From NCBI GenBank assembly GCA_037976565.1, contig CP137686.1:27562626-27626625 (forward strand): a stretch of DNA of 64,000 nucleotides. The letters are read 5' to 3'. Source of the DNA: Mesocentrotus franciscanus (Eukaryota > Echinodermata > Echinoidea > Camarodonta > Strongylocentrotidae). How positions within the stretch are numbered: position 1 is the first letter of the stretch; each line of letters starts with the position of its first letter. Below the pieces are notes generated by a model. That model was not told the DNA's origin. It saw only the letters and a program-made list of their open reading frames with translations, and did not search any database. Of the stretch, positions 43,883 through 57,400 are shown one piece after another. Both the position numbers and the translations under genes were made by a program.

Positions 43883-44571
43883 TGTTGTGACAGTGCATGT
43901 GAAATTATGTTATCACACAAGTCATTTGTTTCTTGTACTATTGATGCATGACATGAACACACATATATTTGTAATAGCACTTCCTCAGGCAAGGTGCCTA
44001 GTATAGCGCCATCTATTGCTGTTCACTTGATATTAAACACTCAGAAGTCTACATGAACATGGTTGTGCTGAGGTTCAAGAATCCCCCTTTTTGCCAGCGC
44101 ATCAAGGAGATTTAAGTTATAAGATTGTCATTAAGTCCGGCAAAGAGGTTAGTTTTGTTATATATTCAATGTATTTTTATGAATTGTCGAAACATAAAGT
44201 GGAATTTAGTGTGTGTGTTTTGAACTTGTAATGCAATGTAAGAAAAACAAGCCCATGCTGGTTTAATATGATGTATGTACATTTTACCTTGTATCAAGAA
44301 CAATGATAACAGTGATTATACTGCTAAATACTTCGAAGATATTATGAGCGTGCTGAAGCACTATAAGTAAAGATTTAGACTGTATTATTGCTATGAATTC
44401 GATAATGCTTTGATGTACTTGTATTTATGTTTCTTTATCTGTGATTTATCCACAGTTTTCACGGAACAATTGGAATGGAATGAAATGGTTACTCCAATCA
44501 TTAAAGCTAGAATTCCCGTAGAAGCCTTTGTCCAGACTCGTTTATTTGTTGTCGACCTCACTGCAGCCACA
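43883..44571 (+). repeat. 5' LTR
   Basis: 689 bp, TGTTGTGACAGTGCA at the start and GCAGCCACA at the end. It is about 99% identical to the 3' LTR. Differences seen are two in the first 20 bp, C/T near 43952, T/C near 44119, G/A near 44371, and a one-base deletion near 44466. Confidence 0.95.
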
Positions 44572-44661
44572 GTGAAAACTCTTCTGTGTGATGACATCAG
44601 ATCAAGCAAATTGGTTCATTCCTAGAAGTGAATCTTCCATAACCAACTAGAGACCGTCATC

Positions 44662-45351
44662 ATGTCTGAAGGAGAAGAAGTGAGCAAAAGGGATAGAAGA
44701 CCCACAGAGAAGGGTATAAAGCACCAAGCCGATGTCGCAGTAAAGTCATGGAAAGTCGCCATTCGTCTTTGGAGTAGAATGGCCAATAAGCATCGTCAGC
44801 TTATTGTAGAAGACGACATAAAAGTTGAGGTGGTCAAGGAATCCCGTAACCAGGTACAGGAGGCCATGGAAAAGGCCATTTCTGTACAAAAAGAGCTCGC
44901 TGACTTGTCTACTACAGCAGATCTCGATGATGATGGCGAGGAAAGGCTGGATGGGATGGAAGAGGAACACTCATCCTTAATGAGAGAGACCATGAGAATT
45001 ATCCTACAGTTGAAGGGCGGATCTCGCTCTTCAAAATCTAGTTCCCACTCACCAAAGGGAAGAGTTCGAGACTGGGTAAACAGTCAACCACCCATCTCTC
45101 ATAAAGACGACAATGCTCCTCCGATGGAATCCGCGAGTAAGGTGCATGATCATGATTTTTCCATGGAGCCTGCAGCCAAGAAAGACGATGAAGTTAGTCA
45201 TGAACAAGCAGACAAGCCCAGCAATGAAGATGTTCTCGCCAATAGTTTAAAGGAGCTGCTCTGCTTGAACAGACTACCTCTTCCGAGCCCGGAAATTTCT
45301 CAGGCAATCCGCTGGATTACACATCATGGAGGAGAAGCTACGACGCCTTAA
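44662..45351 (+). pseudogene. BEL/Pao gag, N-terminal part
   Basis: First open segment after the 5' LTR (229 codons). It is charged and coiled-coil-prone, with an acidic/serine-rich middle, and has no nucleic-acid-binding motif yet. Near 45330 the family reading passes to the overlapping frame 45326-45604, which holds the conserved gag block (YLTGEPRSLVQGY). A further break near 45600 moves it to the 45681 frame. The breaks are described only; I do not restore them. Confidence 0.75.
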
Positions 45352-45680
45352 TCGAACATCGAGGAATTCCCATCGGAGAAAGGTTCTACTTTCTTTGAAG
45401 TATCTTACTGGCGAGCCGAGATCCCTGGTTCAAGGTTACTCCATGATCGGAGATGCTGCGGGATACAACGAGGCAAAGAAGGTATTGGAGCAGAGATATG
45501 GAGATCCATTTGTGGTATCCAATGCCTATCGAGACAAGCTTGACTCCTGGCCAAGAGTGGGTTCGAGAGATGCAACTGGTCTAAGGAGACTTGAGACTTT
45601 TTGAAGCAGTGTGACACAGCTTCAATTACGTTCATCATTTAAGTCACCTCAATGACGAAAGAGAGAACCGGAAACTACTG

Positions 45681-46931
45681 ATGAAACTCCCAGATTGGTT
45701 GGTTGTGAAATGGAGCAGGAAGGTCGTGCAGTGGAGGCGAGAGTGGGGGACATTCCCACCCTTCTCTATTTTCACGGAGTTCATTGATGAAGAAGCTGTA
45801 GTTGCTTGTGACCCTGTAACCTCTCTCCAATCCCTGCAGACCTCAAATGAAAGGAAGAGGTCAGCTACTTCCAGCTTTATGCAGACAGGAACTCATCACC
45901 AGAATCAGAGAGAAGGCTCTGCTGAGAGAGGGACTCTTTCCTGCATCTTCTGCAAGGGTCGACATCACCTCACTGAATGTTCTTCCTTCAATTCAGAGAC
46001 AATGCAGAAGAAAAGAAAGGTTGTTATGGACAATGGACTCTGTTTCGGCTGCCTTAAGAAGGGACACATATCAAGGAGATGCAATAAGCGAAATACATGC
46101 TCTTCGTGCAGAGGGAAGCATCCTACTGTTCTACATGATGATGAGTGGAAAGAAAGACGACAGGATGCTACAAACAGAGAAAGGGATGAAAAGGAAACCT
46201 TGGAGTCAAAATCCCATGCATCGAATTCTGATTCAAGTCATTCTACAAAGTCATCAATGATCGTCCCTGTGTGGCTGTCTCATGAGTCCTGCGACAAGGA
46301 TAGACTAGTGTATGCCCTGCTGGACACACAATCCGACACATCCTTCATTCTCACGAATACTAAGGAGGCGATGAGAATTAAAGGAGTAGAGGTAAACCTG
46401 CTACTCTCTACCATGACCAGGGCGAATGAGAGAATTGCAAGTGAAAAGGTGACTGGTCTTCAGGTGAAAGCATTCAACGACTCCAAGAAGATCATCAGCC
46501 TCCCTCCTACCTTCACGAGAGACATCATGCCAGCAGATCGAAATCACATCCCTACTCCTGACATGGCAAGATCCTTCCGACATCTCTCCAGGATTGCTGA
46601 CATGGTAGCTCCTCTTCAAGATGTTGAGATTGGGCTCCTGATCGGCTACGACTGTGCCAAGGCTCTTGCTCCACGTGCTGTTATCCACTCTCCTGATGAT
46701 AGAGGCCCATACGCAATCCAGACGGATTTAGGATGGAGCATTGTTGGCACAGTAAAGGCAGGGTATGCGGATATTCTCAACGATCCCTTTGGTGTGAGCC
46801 ATCGCACAACAGTACGACTTGTGCCTGATGAGGTACAGCTACATGTAAAGGGACATCGGTCGGAAGTGATCTTCACTCATACAGCTACCATGAAGGAAGA
46901 GATAGCCCTCTTCATGTTGTTCGACTTCTAG
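45681..46931 (+). pseudogene. BEL/Pao gag C-terminus (zinc knuckles) and protease segment
   Basis: 416 codons. Around codons 88-150 there is a degenerate knuckle (CIFCKGRHHLTEC), a canonical CCHC knuckle CFGCLKKGHISRRC, and a third Cys/His cluster. These bind the RNA genome in the particle. An aspartic protease-like centre LLDTQSDTSFI follows near codon 213, with a second hydrophobic-Gly loop (IGLLIGYD) later. The frame ends prematurely at 46931, before the reverse transcriptase frame. Confidence 0.85.
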
Positions 46932-46981
46932 AGGCCGACTTCACTCCAGATAGGAAACAGAAACCCTATTCGCAGAATGAC

Positions 46982-48106
46982 ATGAAGTTCATTAGGCTAA
47001 TGAAGAAGGAGATCCACATTACAGAGAGTGGACATTATGAGATGCCGCTGCCCTTTAAGGAGGAGGAGACGCCTATGCTGCCTAACAACAAGTTCGTGGC
47101 CGTGAAACGTCTGAACCATCTCAAGAGGAAGTTTGAAAGTGATGCTACCTATTATGACCGGTACCTACAGCAAATGAACAACCTTCTTCGTAAGAAGTAT
47201 GCAGAGAGGGTGTCCGAACCGGGTGAATCAGGCAAGCGATGGTACATCCCCCACCATGCAGTGCAGCAACCAAAGAAACTCAGAGTGGTGTTCGACTGCA
47301 GCTCACAATTTAAGGGGGAGTGTTTGAACTCTCATCTTCTGACGGGTCCTGATTTGACCAATGCACTAGCTGGAGTACTTTGCAGGTTCAGGAAGGAGAA
47401 TGTGGCCTTCATGTGTGACATAAAGGAAATGTTCCATCAGTTTCATGTCAACAAGGAGCATCGTGACTGCCTACGCTTCCTCTGGTGGCCAAATGGAGAC
47501 TACCATCAAGAGCCTGTTGACTATCGTATGAATGTGCATCTGTTTGGAGCCGCTTCTTCCCCTGGATGTGCCAACTTTGGTTTGAAACAGATAGCAACAG
47601 ACATGGCAGAGGTGATCGGTCAAGATGCAGCCAAGTTCATCCAGCAAGACTTTTATGTTGATGATGGGCTGAAAGCAGTAGCAACAGAAGAAGAGGCCAT
47701 CGAACTACTCTCAAAAACCAAGAAAATGTGTGAACATGGAGGGCTACATGTCCATAAAGTTGTCTCTAACTCCAGGAAAGTACTTGAATCAGTTCCAGCA
47801 GAAGATAGAGCCAAGGAAGTTAAAGAATTGAATCTTATGCATGATCATCTTCCCATCGAGAAAGCACTCGGAGTCCAATGGTGTGTCGAGTCTGACACGT
47901 TCCGCTTTAGGATGACCTTCCAAGATAAGCCACTGACCAGGAGAGGTGTTCTATCGACTGTTATGTCAGTGTACGATCCCCTTGGACTGTTAGCCCCACT
48001 CATGTTACCTGGGAAGCTAATACTTCAGGAACTGTGTAGAAGCTCTGCTGCATGGGACGATCCTCTCAGACATACTGCAAGCCAAATGGGACAGGTGGAC
48101 AACTGA
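46982..48106 (+). pseudogene. BEL/Pao reverse transcriptase and start of the Pao peptidase A17 region
   Basis: 374 codons. The fingers/palm motif KLRVVFDCSS, the first catalytic-Asp block CDIKEMFHQ, and the YVDD box at 47654-47665 are all present, so the polymerase core looks intact within this segment. SVYDPLGLLAP near the end is the hallmark of the Pao family region that follows the RT. The frame breaks at 48106 in the RNase H linker. Confidence 0.9.
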
Positions 48107-48176
48107 CATTCTTCAACTGGAAAGGATCTCCATCAACAGATGTTACAAGCCACTGGGCTTTGGGGAAACTAAGAAT

Positions 48177-48671
48177 GTGGAGATACACCATTTCTGTGAT
48201 GCAAGCAACCTTGGTTACGGCCACTGTTCTTACCTGAGACTGACAAATGGGAATGGGAAAGTACATTGTACGCTCGTGATGGGTAAATCCAGAGTTGCTC
48301 CGATCAAGATAGTCACAGTGCCGAGGTTGGAACTCGCCGCAGCTGTCTTATCAGTGAGAATGAGCTCATTCCTTCAAACGGAACTAGATCTCAAAATTGA
48401 CAGAGAGGTCTTCTGGACTGACAGCCGAGTAGTCTTGGGGTACATCAAGAACGAGTCAAGACGCTTTCATGTATTTGTTGCAAATAGAGTACGCCAGATC
48501 AGAGACGAATCATCACCTTCGCAGTGGAGGCATATCGGCACTAAGGATAATCCAGCTGACGGAGCATCAAGAGGACTCATGGTTGACCAAATCAAAGCAT
48601 CAAATTGGCTTACAGGTCCAGACTTCCTTTGGGAAAAGGAAATTCCAGACGAGGAAAGGAGGAAGCCGTAG
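48177..48671 (+). pseudogene. BEL/Pao RNase H segment
   Basis: 164 codons beginning with HHFCDASNLGYG, the first RNase H aspartate block. Then PRLELAAAVLS and FWTDSRVVLGYI carry the catalytic Glu and Asp, and NPADGASRG closes the fold. It is in a different frame from both neighbours. The domain itself appears uninterrupted. Confidence 0.85.
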
Positions 48672-49768
48672 ATCTTTCTAAAGATCCTGAAGCGAAGAGT
48701 CAGACCCATGCCTCTGTGCAGAAAGAAGACGAGCTCGAGTTGGAACGGTTTGATCATCTCTCCAGTTGGTATCGAGCGAAGAAAGCTGTTGCAAACTGTC
48801 TACGTCTCAGATCATACTTACAGAGACGTTGCTATACAAGACGGGACAAGAGAGAAGAGAAAGGTGGTGTCAAGAAGGTTGTGATGGAACCTCTATCTGC
48901 CGAACTACTCCTGCAAGCTGAAAAGGAGATCATAAAGTTGACTCAAAGGAAGACCTTTGATGAAATGAAAGCAGCAGAGGGTGATAAACGCCACAATGAA
49001 AGAGAAAGAAGACGTCACTGTAAGACCACCAGTCGTCTGCATCATCTTGACCCCTTCATAGACAAAGATGACATCCTAAGAGTGGGAGGACGTTTGAGGA
49101 GGTCTGACATCTCATTTGAAAGCAAACATCCTGCCATCCTACCTCAAACCCATCTGACCAAGTTGATCGTATCCCATTGTCATGCCGATGTTGCTCATGG
49201 AGGAAGGGGCATGACGATCAACCATCTCAGAGCAAAGGGATTTTGGATCTTGGGTTGCAGCAACTTCGTCTCGAAATTCATCTCCCAGTGCGTGATCTGT
49301 CGCAGACTTCGACATTCTCTACAAGTACAGAAAATGGCGGACTTGCCGGAGGACCGTCTCACCCCCGCCCCACCATTTACGTATGCTGGAGTTGATTGCT
49401 TTGGGCCGTGGTTAATCAAAGAAGGACGGAAAGAGCTGAAGCGTTACGGACTAATATTCACCTGTATGGCCTCCAGAGGTGTACATATCGAAGTTCTAAA
49501 CTCTCTCACCACGGACGCATTTATCAACGCTCTTAGACGTTTTATCTCTGTGAGAGGCCCTGTGAGACAACTACGATGTGACAGGGGAACAAACTTTGTT
49601 GGTGCTGAGGCAGAGTTTAGACGATGTGCGGAATCCAGCAAGGATCAAGTGAAGGACTTTCTTCTGAGAGAGGGTGTGACTTCATTGCCTTCAAATTCAA
49701 TGTACCTGCTTCGAGCCACATGGGCGGAGTGTGGGAGAGACAGATTCGCTCCATACGCCAAGTCCTAG
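48605..49768 (+). pseudogene. BEL/Pao integrase, N-terminal and core part
   Basis: 387 codons. The HHCC zinc-binding module reads HADVAHGGRGMTINHLRAKG then CVICRRLR. The catalytic core follows with the first Asp in GVDCFGPW and the second in LRCDRGTNFVGAEAEF. The frame slips near 49690-49700, before the catalytic Glu, which lies in the next segment. Confidence 0.9.
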
Positions 49769-50361
49769 ATGCTCTGCTTCATCAGGCGGGTCAGCAACTA
49801 GATGACGAGTCCCTGAGGACCTTGATGTGCGAAGCAACAGCCATTGTAAACAGTCGCCCGCTAACCACCGAATTTTTGAATGAACCAACTCATCCAACTC
49901 CACTAACGCCGAATCATCTGTTGACTCAAAAATCAAGGGTCATTCTTCCACCTCCTGGAAGTTTCTCGCGAGAGGACGTCTACGCGAGGAAACGTTGGCG
50001 AAGAGTGCAACATTTGGCTAACGAATTCTGGTGTCGCTGGAGGAAGGAGTTTCTCAGTCAGTTGCAGTCGCGGCAGAAGTGGACCAAGCCACATCGCAAC
50101 ATGAAAGTAGGAGACGTAGTAATTATCAAGGACGTTAACGCTCCACGAAATACATGGCCTCTTGGAAGAATTGTTGAGGTATACGAATCCAAAGATGACT
50201 ATATTCGTAAGGTTAGGATTGCGGTAGGGGATAGGAATTTAGACCATAAGGGAAAGCGAAATAGCCCAGTGAGTTACCTCGATCGCCCTATCCACAAGCT
50301 AGTTCTTCTTCTTCCGAACGTAGACCAGGATGAATTCCCGGCCAAGGAGCCAAAGGACTGA
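49624..50361 (+). pseudogene. BEL/Pao integrase, C-terminal part
   Basis: 245 codons in a third frame. SSHMGGVWERQIRS includes the third catalytic residue (Glu of WER). It is followed by the LNEPTHPTPLTPNHLL motif and a C-terminal DNA-binding region (KVGDVVIIKD, WPLGRIVEV) typical of BEL/Pao integrases. It ends with TGA at 50359-50361. Then about 460 bp of non-coding sequence leads to the 3' LTR. Confidence 0.9.
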
Positions 50362-50820
50362 AAACCCATACTATTATTTACGAACTATAACTCAAATGAT
50401 CAAAATTCAGACATTTGACTTTAATTCGAACTCTTAATTTCACCGAGAAATTAATTCAGTGACTGTGCAAGTACAAACTCAAGTCAAGAATACTGATATA
50501 TAATTAATGCATTTGTTTGTTTTAGAGTCCGAGAGACTACGGATGACTGTTTGAAGAATCTGAAGTATAATCTAAGATTCACCAGTTAAATGCTTCCTTT
50601 CTTAATCGTGTACTTAATTTCAATTTGGACAGCGTATTATAACATGAGTATTTTTATCGTACTTGAGTGATATTGAATTTAAGCAACAGATATTATGCTA
50701 TGCAAGTTTTAAGCCTTACAATTGTATTCCAATGTCTTAGATTTAGCCGAGACTGTCGACCATTTTGTTTATTTGGAATGGCGTTCTTAGGGTAAATTAA
50801 TTCTCAATTTAAAGGAGCCA

Positions 50821-51510
50821 TGTTGTGACAGTGCACTTGAAATTATGTTATCACACAAGTCATTTGTTTCTTGTACTATTGATGCATGACATGAATACAC
50901 ATATATTTGTAATAGCACTTCCTCAGGCAAGGTGCCTAGTATAGCGCCATCTATTGCTGTTCACTTGATATTAAACACTCAGAAGTCTACATGAACATGG
51001 TTGTGCTGAGGTTCAAGAATCCCCCTTTTTGCCAGCGCATCAAGGAGATTTAAGTCATAAGATTGTCATTAAGTCCGGCAAAGAGGTTAGTTTTGTTATA
51101 TATTCAATGTATTTTTATGAATTGTCGAAACATAAAGTGGAATTTAGTGTGTGTGTTTTGAACTTGTAATGCAATGTAAGAAAAACAAGCCCATGCTGGT
51201 TTAATATGATGTATGTACATTTTACCTTGTATCAAGAACAATGATAACAGTGATTATACTGCTAAATACTTCGAAGATATTATGAGCGTGCTGAAGCACT
51301 ATAAGTAAAAATTTAGACTGTATTATTGCTATGAATTCGATAATGCTTTGATGTACTTGTATTTATGTTTCTTTATCTGTGATTTATCCACAGTTTTCAC
51401 GGAACGAATTGGAATGGAATGAAATGGTTACTCCAATCATTAAAGCTAGAATTCCCGTAGAAGCCTTTGTCCAGACTCGTTTATTTGTTGTCGACCTCAC
51501 TGCAGCCACA
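50821..51510 (+). repeat. 3' LTR
   Basis: 690 bp, TG..CA, matching the 5' LTR at about 99%. The only length difference is one extra base near 51406. Confidence 0.95.
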
Positions 51511-54419
51511 CTCACCTAACCTCCCAATTTTCATGATATCTTTCTTGTCTCATTATTATTATAATTTATAGTATTAGTAGTAACTCCAATCACATCTCTT
51601 TCACTCTGGCCTAACGCGTTACGTGACCCGTCATTTCACCCACCGCAGGCCGCTAGAGCCGGGCAACATCGGAGTCTAACTCCGGGTCGGACTGCCCTAA
51701 ACTGATGACTAAGAAGATTTCCTTAAATCCTTTTGATACTTTCTATTTACAACGGTACATTATCAACATCATAGTCTGAAATTTACCTTCAAAGGTTTTC
51801 TACAACAAATATGTCTGTGCCGTGACGCTGCGTTTAAGATCCTCCACAGCAAATCTATTGTGTCTCGCGTCAAAGCTCTTGACAATAAAGAGGTGTATTT
51901 ACAGCTGTATCTCTAGCGATGCATCGCCCGGAACTCTGGCAGAGAAAACGACGGGATGTCCGCTGCAGACTAGACTTATGCATCCTGCACATGGCATTTA
52001 TGACCCGCCCCCTTTTGCCCTCTCGTATTTTCTCATTTCCGTCTTGCCTTAAAATTATGCCGAAGTCCTTTGCGTTCAGATTTTTTTTCAAATGATGAAA
52101 TTTCATTTAGATTAAAATGACTGTCTTTAGAACATGATAGTCTCAATTACAAGTCTACAAGAAGCGTCAAAGAATGATTTGTCTTTTTTTATGGGCAGAA
52201 TTAATGCAAAGTCCTAAAATTATATAAACCCGAACATCCATTTTTAGCTCATATATAAATTATTAAAATAAATGTGAAGTCAACAAATCAAATGATTCAT
52301 AAATGGAGTTGTTAATGCCAGCATGATTTCTAAATGGTTATTGTGTAGAAAGTTCTCTTTCAAATTTAATGCCTACCAGTCTACCACGTTATTATACCCG
52401 TTATTATATTAGCACTCAACCAGACGCGCTGCTTATATATACTTCTATACACATTTGCATAACCATTTAATGTATTCTATTTCCTACTTCTCTCTCTGTA
52501 AGTCCCTCGGTATCTCTCCTTCTCTTTCTGTAGCTCCCTCGTTACCCCCTGCTCCCGTCTCTCTCTCTCTCTACGTCTTAATTTATGTCCATCACTCATC
52601 TCTTGAATTTCATTTTTATACATAATACATACATGTATATATCTATCTCTATTCTCCTTGCTCTCTTTCTCTCTAACCATCACTCCTGTTATATCTCTGA
52701 GCCCAACTCATTTGTTCTCTTTCTCTAGTTCAAACTCTCTCTCTCTCTTTCTCCCTTTCTCTCTCTCTCGTCTCTCCCTCACTTGCTCTCCCCATCTCCA
52801 CCATGCACTTGATAGGAGTCAAAAGATAGTTGCACATAACAATATTGATCACATAATGAAACCAATTTCTGTATTTTAAATATTAAAATTCTTTATCATT
52901 CATTCATACACTCTGGCAAATACATGTACATTTATGAGTATACTAGACAAGGTTACAACATAAATAGGCAGACATCAAATATTCATGCCTAAAAGACAGA
53001 GAGGTACATTTTGAAGCAGAATTTGCAAATCTTTGTATCAATGCACACATGCATACAATACAATTCTGAATAGAACAAGTATAAAATAGTTTTCAAACCT
53101 GGAGTATTTTGGTCAGTCTTGCTCACATTTTTTACATTATTATGTATTTAGAAGCCTGTTTCTACACATTTTCATTTCACATACATGATGTTTTGCAATT
53201 TGAGGATATATCTCCTTCAGTTAATATGGAGCAATGAAAATGCTGCTTTATGAATGGCAACTGCGTGCAACACATGACCTGTGCGTATTCACTTTAATAG
53301 CCATGTGTCATAAGAAACAGAAATGGGAAGAGTATTATGATTTACATCATAATAACAACGAAACGTCATGGTTTTATAGCATCATATCTGAATAATACTT
53401 TAATGTCACTTTTACTATGTTGGAAACACAGATTCATCTGGGGCAAGTCCAAGTTATTTTGTGCGGTATGTGACAATGTCACAGATCACATTTAGGGATT
53501 TGACTATATCTGATCATTGTACAAAGTTAACAGTAATACGAGAGCTTTTATCAGACCAAATATGAAATGAAACGCAACATCTGGGACCCAGTGCATAAAA
53601 CATACCATTGATGGTAACTTACTAACTTTGCCATCAATATAAACTACCATGGGAAGATCACTCAACAGCCAATCAAATCAAGGTTTCCATGACATGGAAG
53701 TTACCATTAATGGAAGAGTTACCTTCAATGCTAAGTTTTATGTAACACTTTTTTCTTTTTGTTTTAACTGTAATTACTCCTAGATTATTTGTAAAAATAT
53801 GATTATGAATGATCAATAAAACATATAAATATTTATATTAAAACAACATTTTAAAAGTTTTATGCAACAGGGTCCTGATGTTAAGTTAAGTTCAGAAACT
53901 CTACAATACTTGGTGACATACAGGACACCAAATACCTTGGACTTTAGATGGACACTGATTGTCCTTTTACAAGCACTGTAAAACCAAAAACTATCGTGAA
54001 TTGTAAACAATAATTTCTTCAGCAATATTCAATGTTACGTCAGTCGTGATACAATTGTTTCGCGGCATGCTGCTTTTACGAATCTGAACCACTCACCAAA
54101 TTTGCGAACATATCAAGCTGGTGAAATATTATGGTTTCGCAGTACCGGTACTCTGCACATCAGATTTCTATAATAGTGACAAAAACCAGTTTCAGTCTAG
54201 AGATTTCAATGTCTTAGTCTTGACCCGAAGACCTAATGACAGACGAATGCATCCAACATTGCCTATTAGGTCCTGGTCTTAGAAACACAGTCCCTAGTTC
54301 TTGACCAGCTCGTTGGCTATTTAAAGTTCATCACTAAAACTTTGCTGCACCTCCAAAAGTTATCTCATTGTCTTCAACCACAAAATGCACTCTCCCATTT
54401 CCAGCAGGAAAACCAATCA
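51511..54419. other. intergenic stretch between the LTR element and the GFM1 3' end
   Basis: Two patches, 51590-51710 and 51830-52060, are richer in GC than their surroundings and could be promoter or 5' UTR sequence of the acetyltransferase gene, displaced by the LTR insertion; this is speculative. A CT-rich stretch lies at 52490-52800. A hairpin MITE lies at about 53582-53750 ('cataaaacataccattgatg' mirrored near its right end). The GFM1 3' UTR must lie just left of 54420, but I see no clear AATAAA. Confidence 0.35.
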
Positions 54420-57400
54420 TCATCTGGATCTCTTAGCGGTCTTGACTAGTCCATTTTCGGTCTGATAGGCCTGGACCAACACCTCCTGGACCGCGGGCCT
54501 GGTTGGCTGGTACCGGCTGAAGTCCATGGAGTACTCCCCCTTCCCCTGGGTGCAGGAACGCAGCTCCGTGGAGTAGCCAAACATGTCATTCAGCGGGACC
54601 TGTGATAAAGTAAAGGGGCAGTGGTTTGTTGTTTATTTTTCTCCTTAAATTGAGCACAGAGTGAAGTAGTGCATTGTAGGTAAAGATAAATCACCCATAA
54701 GCTCTGTCCATATAAACATTTATTTAAAAAATAAAAAAACTATAATTAAATTATAAGTGAATGAGTTTCTGGCTTTAAAAATGCATCTATTTAGAAATAA
54801 TTCAATAACTTTTAAACTTACAATACCAACAGAAACAAAATAAAACAACATCTTGGCTATCCTCTGCAAAGAAGTTGGTTTATTGACCTATGACCTTTGA
54901 CTTACCTCACAATAGAGAGTGAAGTACCCCTCTCCTCCATCACTGCCAAGAATGACCCCCGTCCTCTTGTTGATACCGGCAAGGACAGCTCCTTGAAATT
55001 CATTGGGTGCGTTTACTTCTACGTCCATGATCGGTTCAAGAATCTGGTTGTTAGTATTTCCCATTGCTAAAGATCCAATTTCAAAAACAAGGTATACATG
55101 TAGATAAGGTTTGTGTTTCAAGTCTAGGTTCAATTTGGAACTTCAGATACAATATAAAATTGACTAATCCAATTTAACTTTACTTATGTTACTTCACTTT
55201 ATACCAAATTTTTAGATTCATTTTCTTCTTCTTCTTCCCTTCCTTAACAATATCCTAGAGTAGTTTCCATCAAGTCTCAATACCAGGGGAGTGTTTCACA
55301 AAGACTAAGATCGATTTTAAGTTGGACTTAACTATGGCAGGCCATTCATGCCACTGGTTGCTCTCACTATATAATTGGTCTCTCAATTATGATCTTTAGA
55401 TAATATTTTTTCCTTCAATAATGAACTATCGAAAACCGTAAATTTTGTAGATATGTGACCACGATTTAAACGTCCCTTGAGAGACCAATGCCAGTAAATG
55501 GTGAGAGCAAACAGTGGCATGAGCTGCATGCCATAGTTAAGTCCAACTTAAAGTCGATCTTAGTCTTTGTGAAACACCCCCAGAACAAATTGATACATTA
55601 TTTCATAGTAGGAAACTTCTAATAGAAGGAGATACAATAATTGTAGTTCTTTATGTTACAGGGCCCAGATTGAAAATCATTGCGTTATTACCTTGTCTGA
55701 GGGCGCCCAAGGCAGCAAGCCTGAAAGACAGCTCACTGGAATCTACCATGTGATGCTGTCCATCGAAAAGCCTGACACGGATACCGGTGATCTTCTGCCC
55801 AATGAGGGGGCCCTTCTCTGTTGCCTCCAGGAAGCCCTACAAAGAAGCAAAAATGAATAAGTTCAGGGCTGTAAACCTACCCGTAATGAAAATTGCTCTA
55901 AGTTTCATGAAAGAAAATACAGTGCTCTGTGCCCTTTAACACCAAGGTTTGTGATCGGTTGATTCTGAAGTACATAAGAACTATCATGTTGTATTGTGAG
56001 AACCATTGAAAATTTGATAAAATAATGTCTTACCTTTTCTATAGCAGGTACAAACTGCTTAGGGATATTTGTTCCAACAGTCTCATCACTAAACTCGAAT
56101 TTGGTGTATTGCTCAGGTGACAGAGGCTGAAATATGGCAAAAATTGAAGAAATAAAGTATTATTTAAAGTTTTTGTCAAAATACCTACAATATCTTAAGT
56201 AAGAAGCAGACCAAGTTCTGAAGTATGGCAAAGAATGGAAAAACACAACAAGCATAACTTGCAGAATTTTGTAATAAAACCTACAATATTTTAAGTAACA
56301 GATAAGTAAAATCCAAGTGCTATTCCTGAATAAATTTTTAAGAAAAGTACATTACAATGATATCTTTAAAAATATATGCTTCACATGTCAACAAAAGTGC
56401 CTGAGCATGTAGGACATTGATAATTGCGTGCCATTAGAAATGGCAAAAATTGCATTTTTGATTGATTTTCTAATCGACAGTACCTACATTTTCCGCTGAC
56501 CTTCACATATTGAAAATGTGACACAAAAATTGATGAAGCATATTATACAAATGATGCATGTAAATAAGTTCATTATACACTCTATTCGCTCTCAAGTTGA
56601 GGCTGTATGAATCTAGCGTATGAAGCCATCAAGCCTGTCAGGCTGAGTATGATAAGTGCATAAACAGACTCAACAAGAGCGAATAGATCCTGTAATGAAC
56701 GAATGAAAACATACATCGTTTGTTTTTATAAAACAAAACTCCTAAACATGAATCACATGTGACCGCATTTGACCAATCATTTGATTAAGAACTAGGAGTG
56801 AGTTGCATAAAATCCTTTATCTAATTTGTAACATAAATTATTGACTGCAATTAATTTTTAAACTTACTTCTACTGTTCCAATAACTTTACCAAACTGTCC
56901 AGATCCACCAGATTGCTTCTTGTGAAGATATTCAAAGCTGAAAAACAAAATGAAATAAAAATAGAGAATAGAGCATTTTTCTCAGTGGGGGAACTTGAGA
57001 CAAGCCTTGAAATATCTAGATTACTCATAGGTTTGTTTATTAGATTGATTTGTACAATATTTTACAGTTATAATATAAAGTAAAATATGACAAATACAAG
57101 ATAAGATAAGAAAACAAGCCATATGACTGATAGTCGGAGAAAGAGAAAGGGAGAGAGGGGGAGGTGGGAAAAGGAGAGAGAGAGAGATTTGGGAAGGGGG
57201 AAAGAATGAGAAGGAAAGATGAAAAGAAAGAAAGAAGGAAGGGGTTACACAGGATGAGGATAGGGAGCAGAATGACATGGGGACCTGGGTAAAAAGAGAT
57301 TAAAGGCTTGTTTACAAATGACATGATAAACTGCCAACAACAACAAAAGAATGTCAAAGTAAAATTAATTCTCATTGTATGTGAAAATAAATGCTGAGTG

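Larger units (their letters stand above)
43883..51510 (+). mobile_element. BEL/Pao LTR retrotransposon, full length but frameshifted
   Basis: A 7.6-kb element with direct LTRs (43883-44571 and 50821-51510) starting TG and ending CA, and a perfect 5-bp target duplication CTCAC (43878-43882 and 51511-51515). Internal order is gag with zinc knuckles, aspartic protease, reverse transcriptase with YVDD, the Pao-specific peptidase A17 region, RNase H and integrase. This order and the SVYDPLGLLAP signature identify BEL/Pao. At least five frame changes break the polyprotein, so this copy is not autonomous as sequenced. The LTRs differ by about five substitutions and one indel, indicating a recent insertion. 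No convincing tRNA primer-binding site follows the 5' LTR, and only a short purine run (AAAGGAG) precedes the 3' LTR. Confidence 0.95.

Noticed and set aside
44572..44640. tRNA primer-binding site of the LTR element, including TGGTTCATTCC at 44613
   Set aside because: It is not adjacent to the LTR end and I cannot match it to a tRNA 3' end, so it was not annotated.
51822..52052. 76-codon plus-strand frame in a GC-richer patch
   Set aside because: No recognisable protein feature; the composition fits a promoter-like region equally well.
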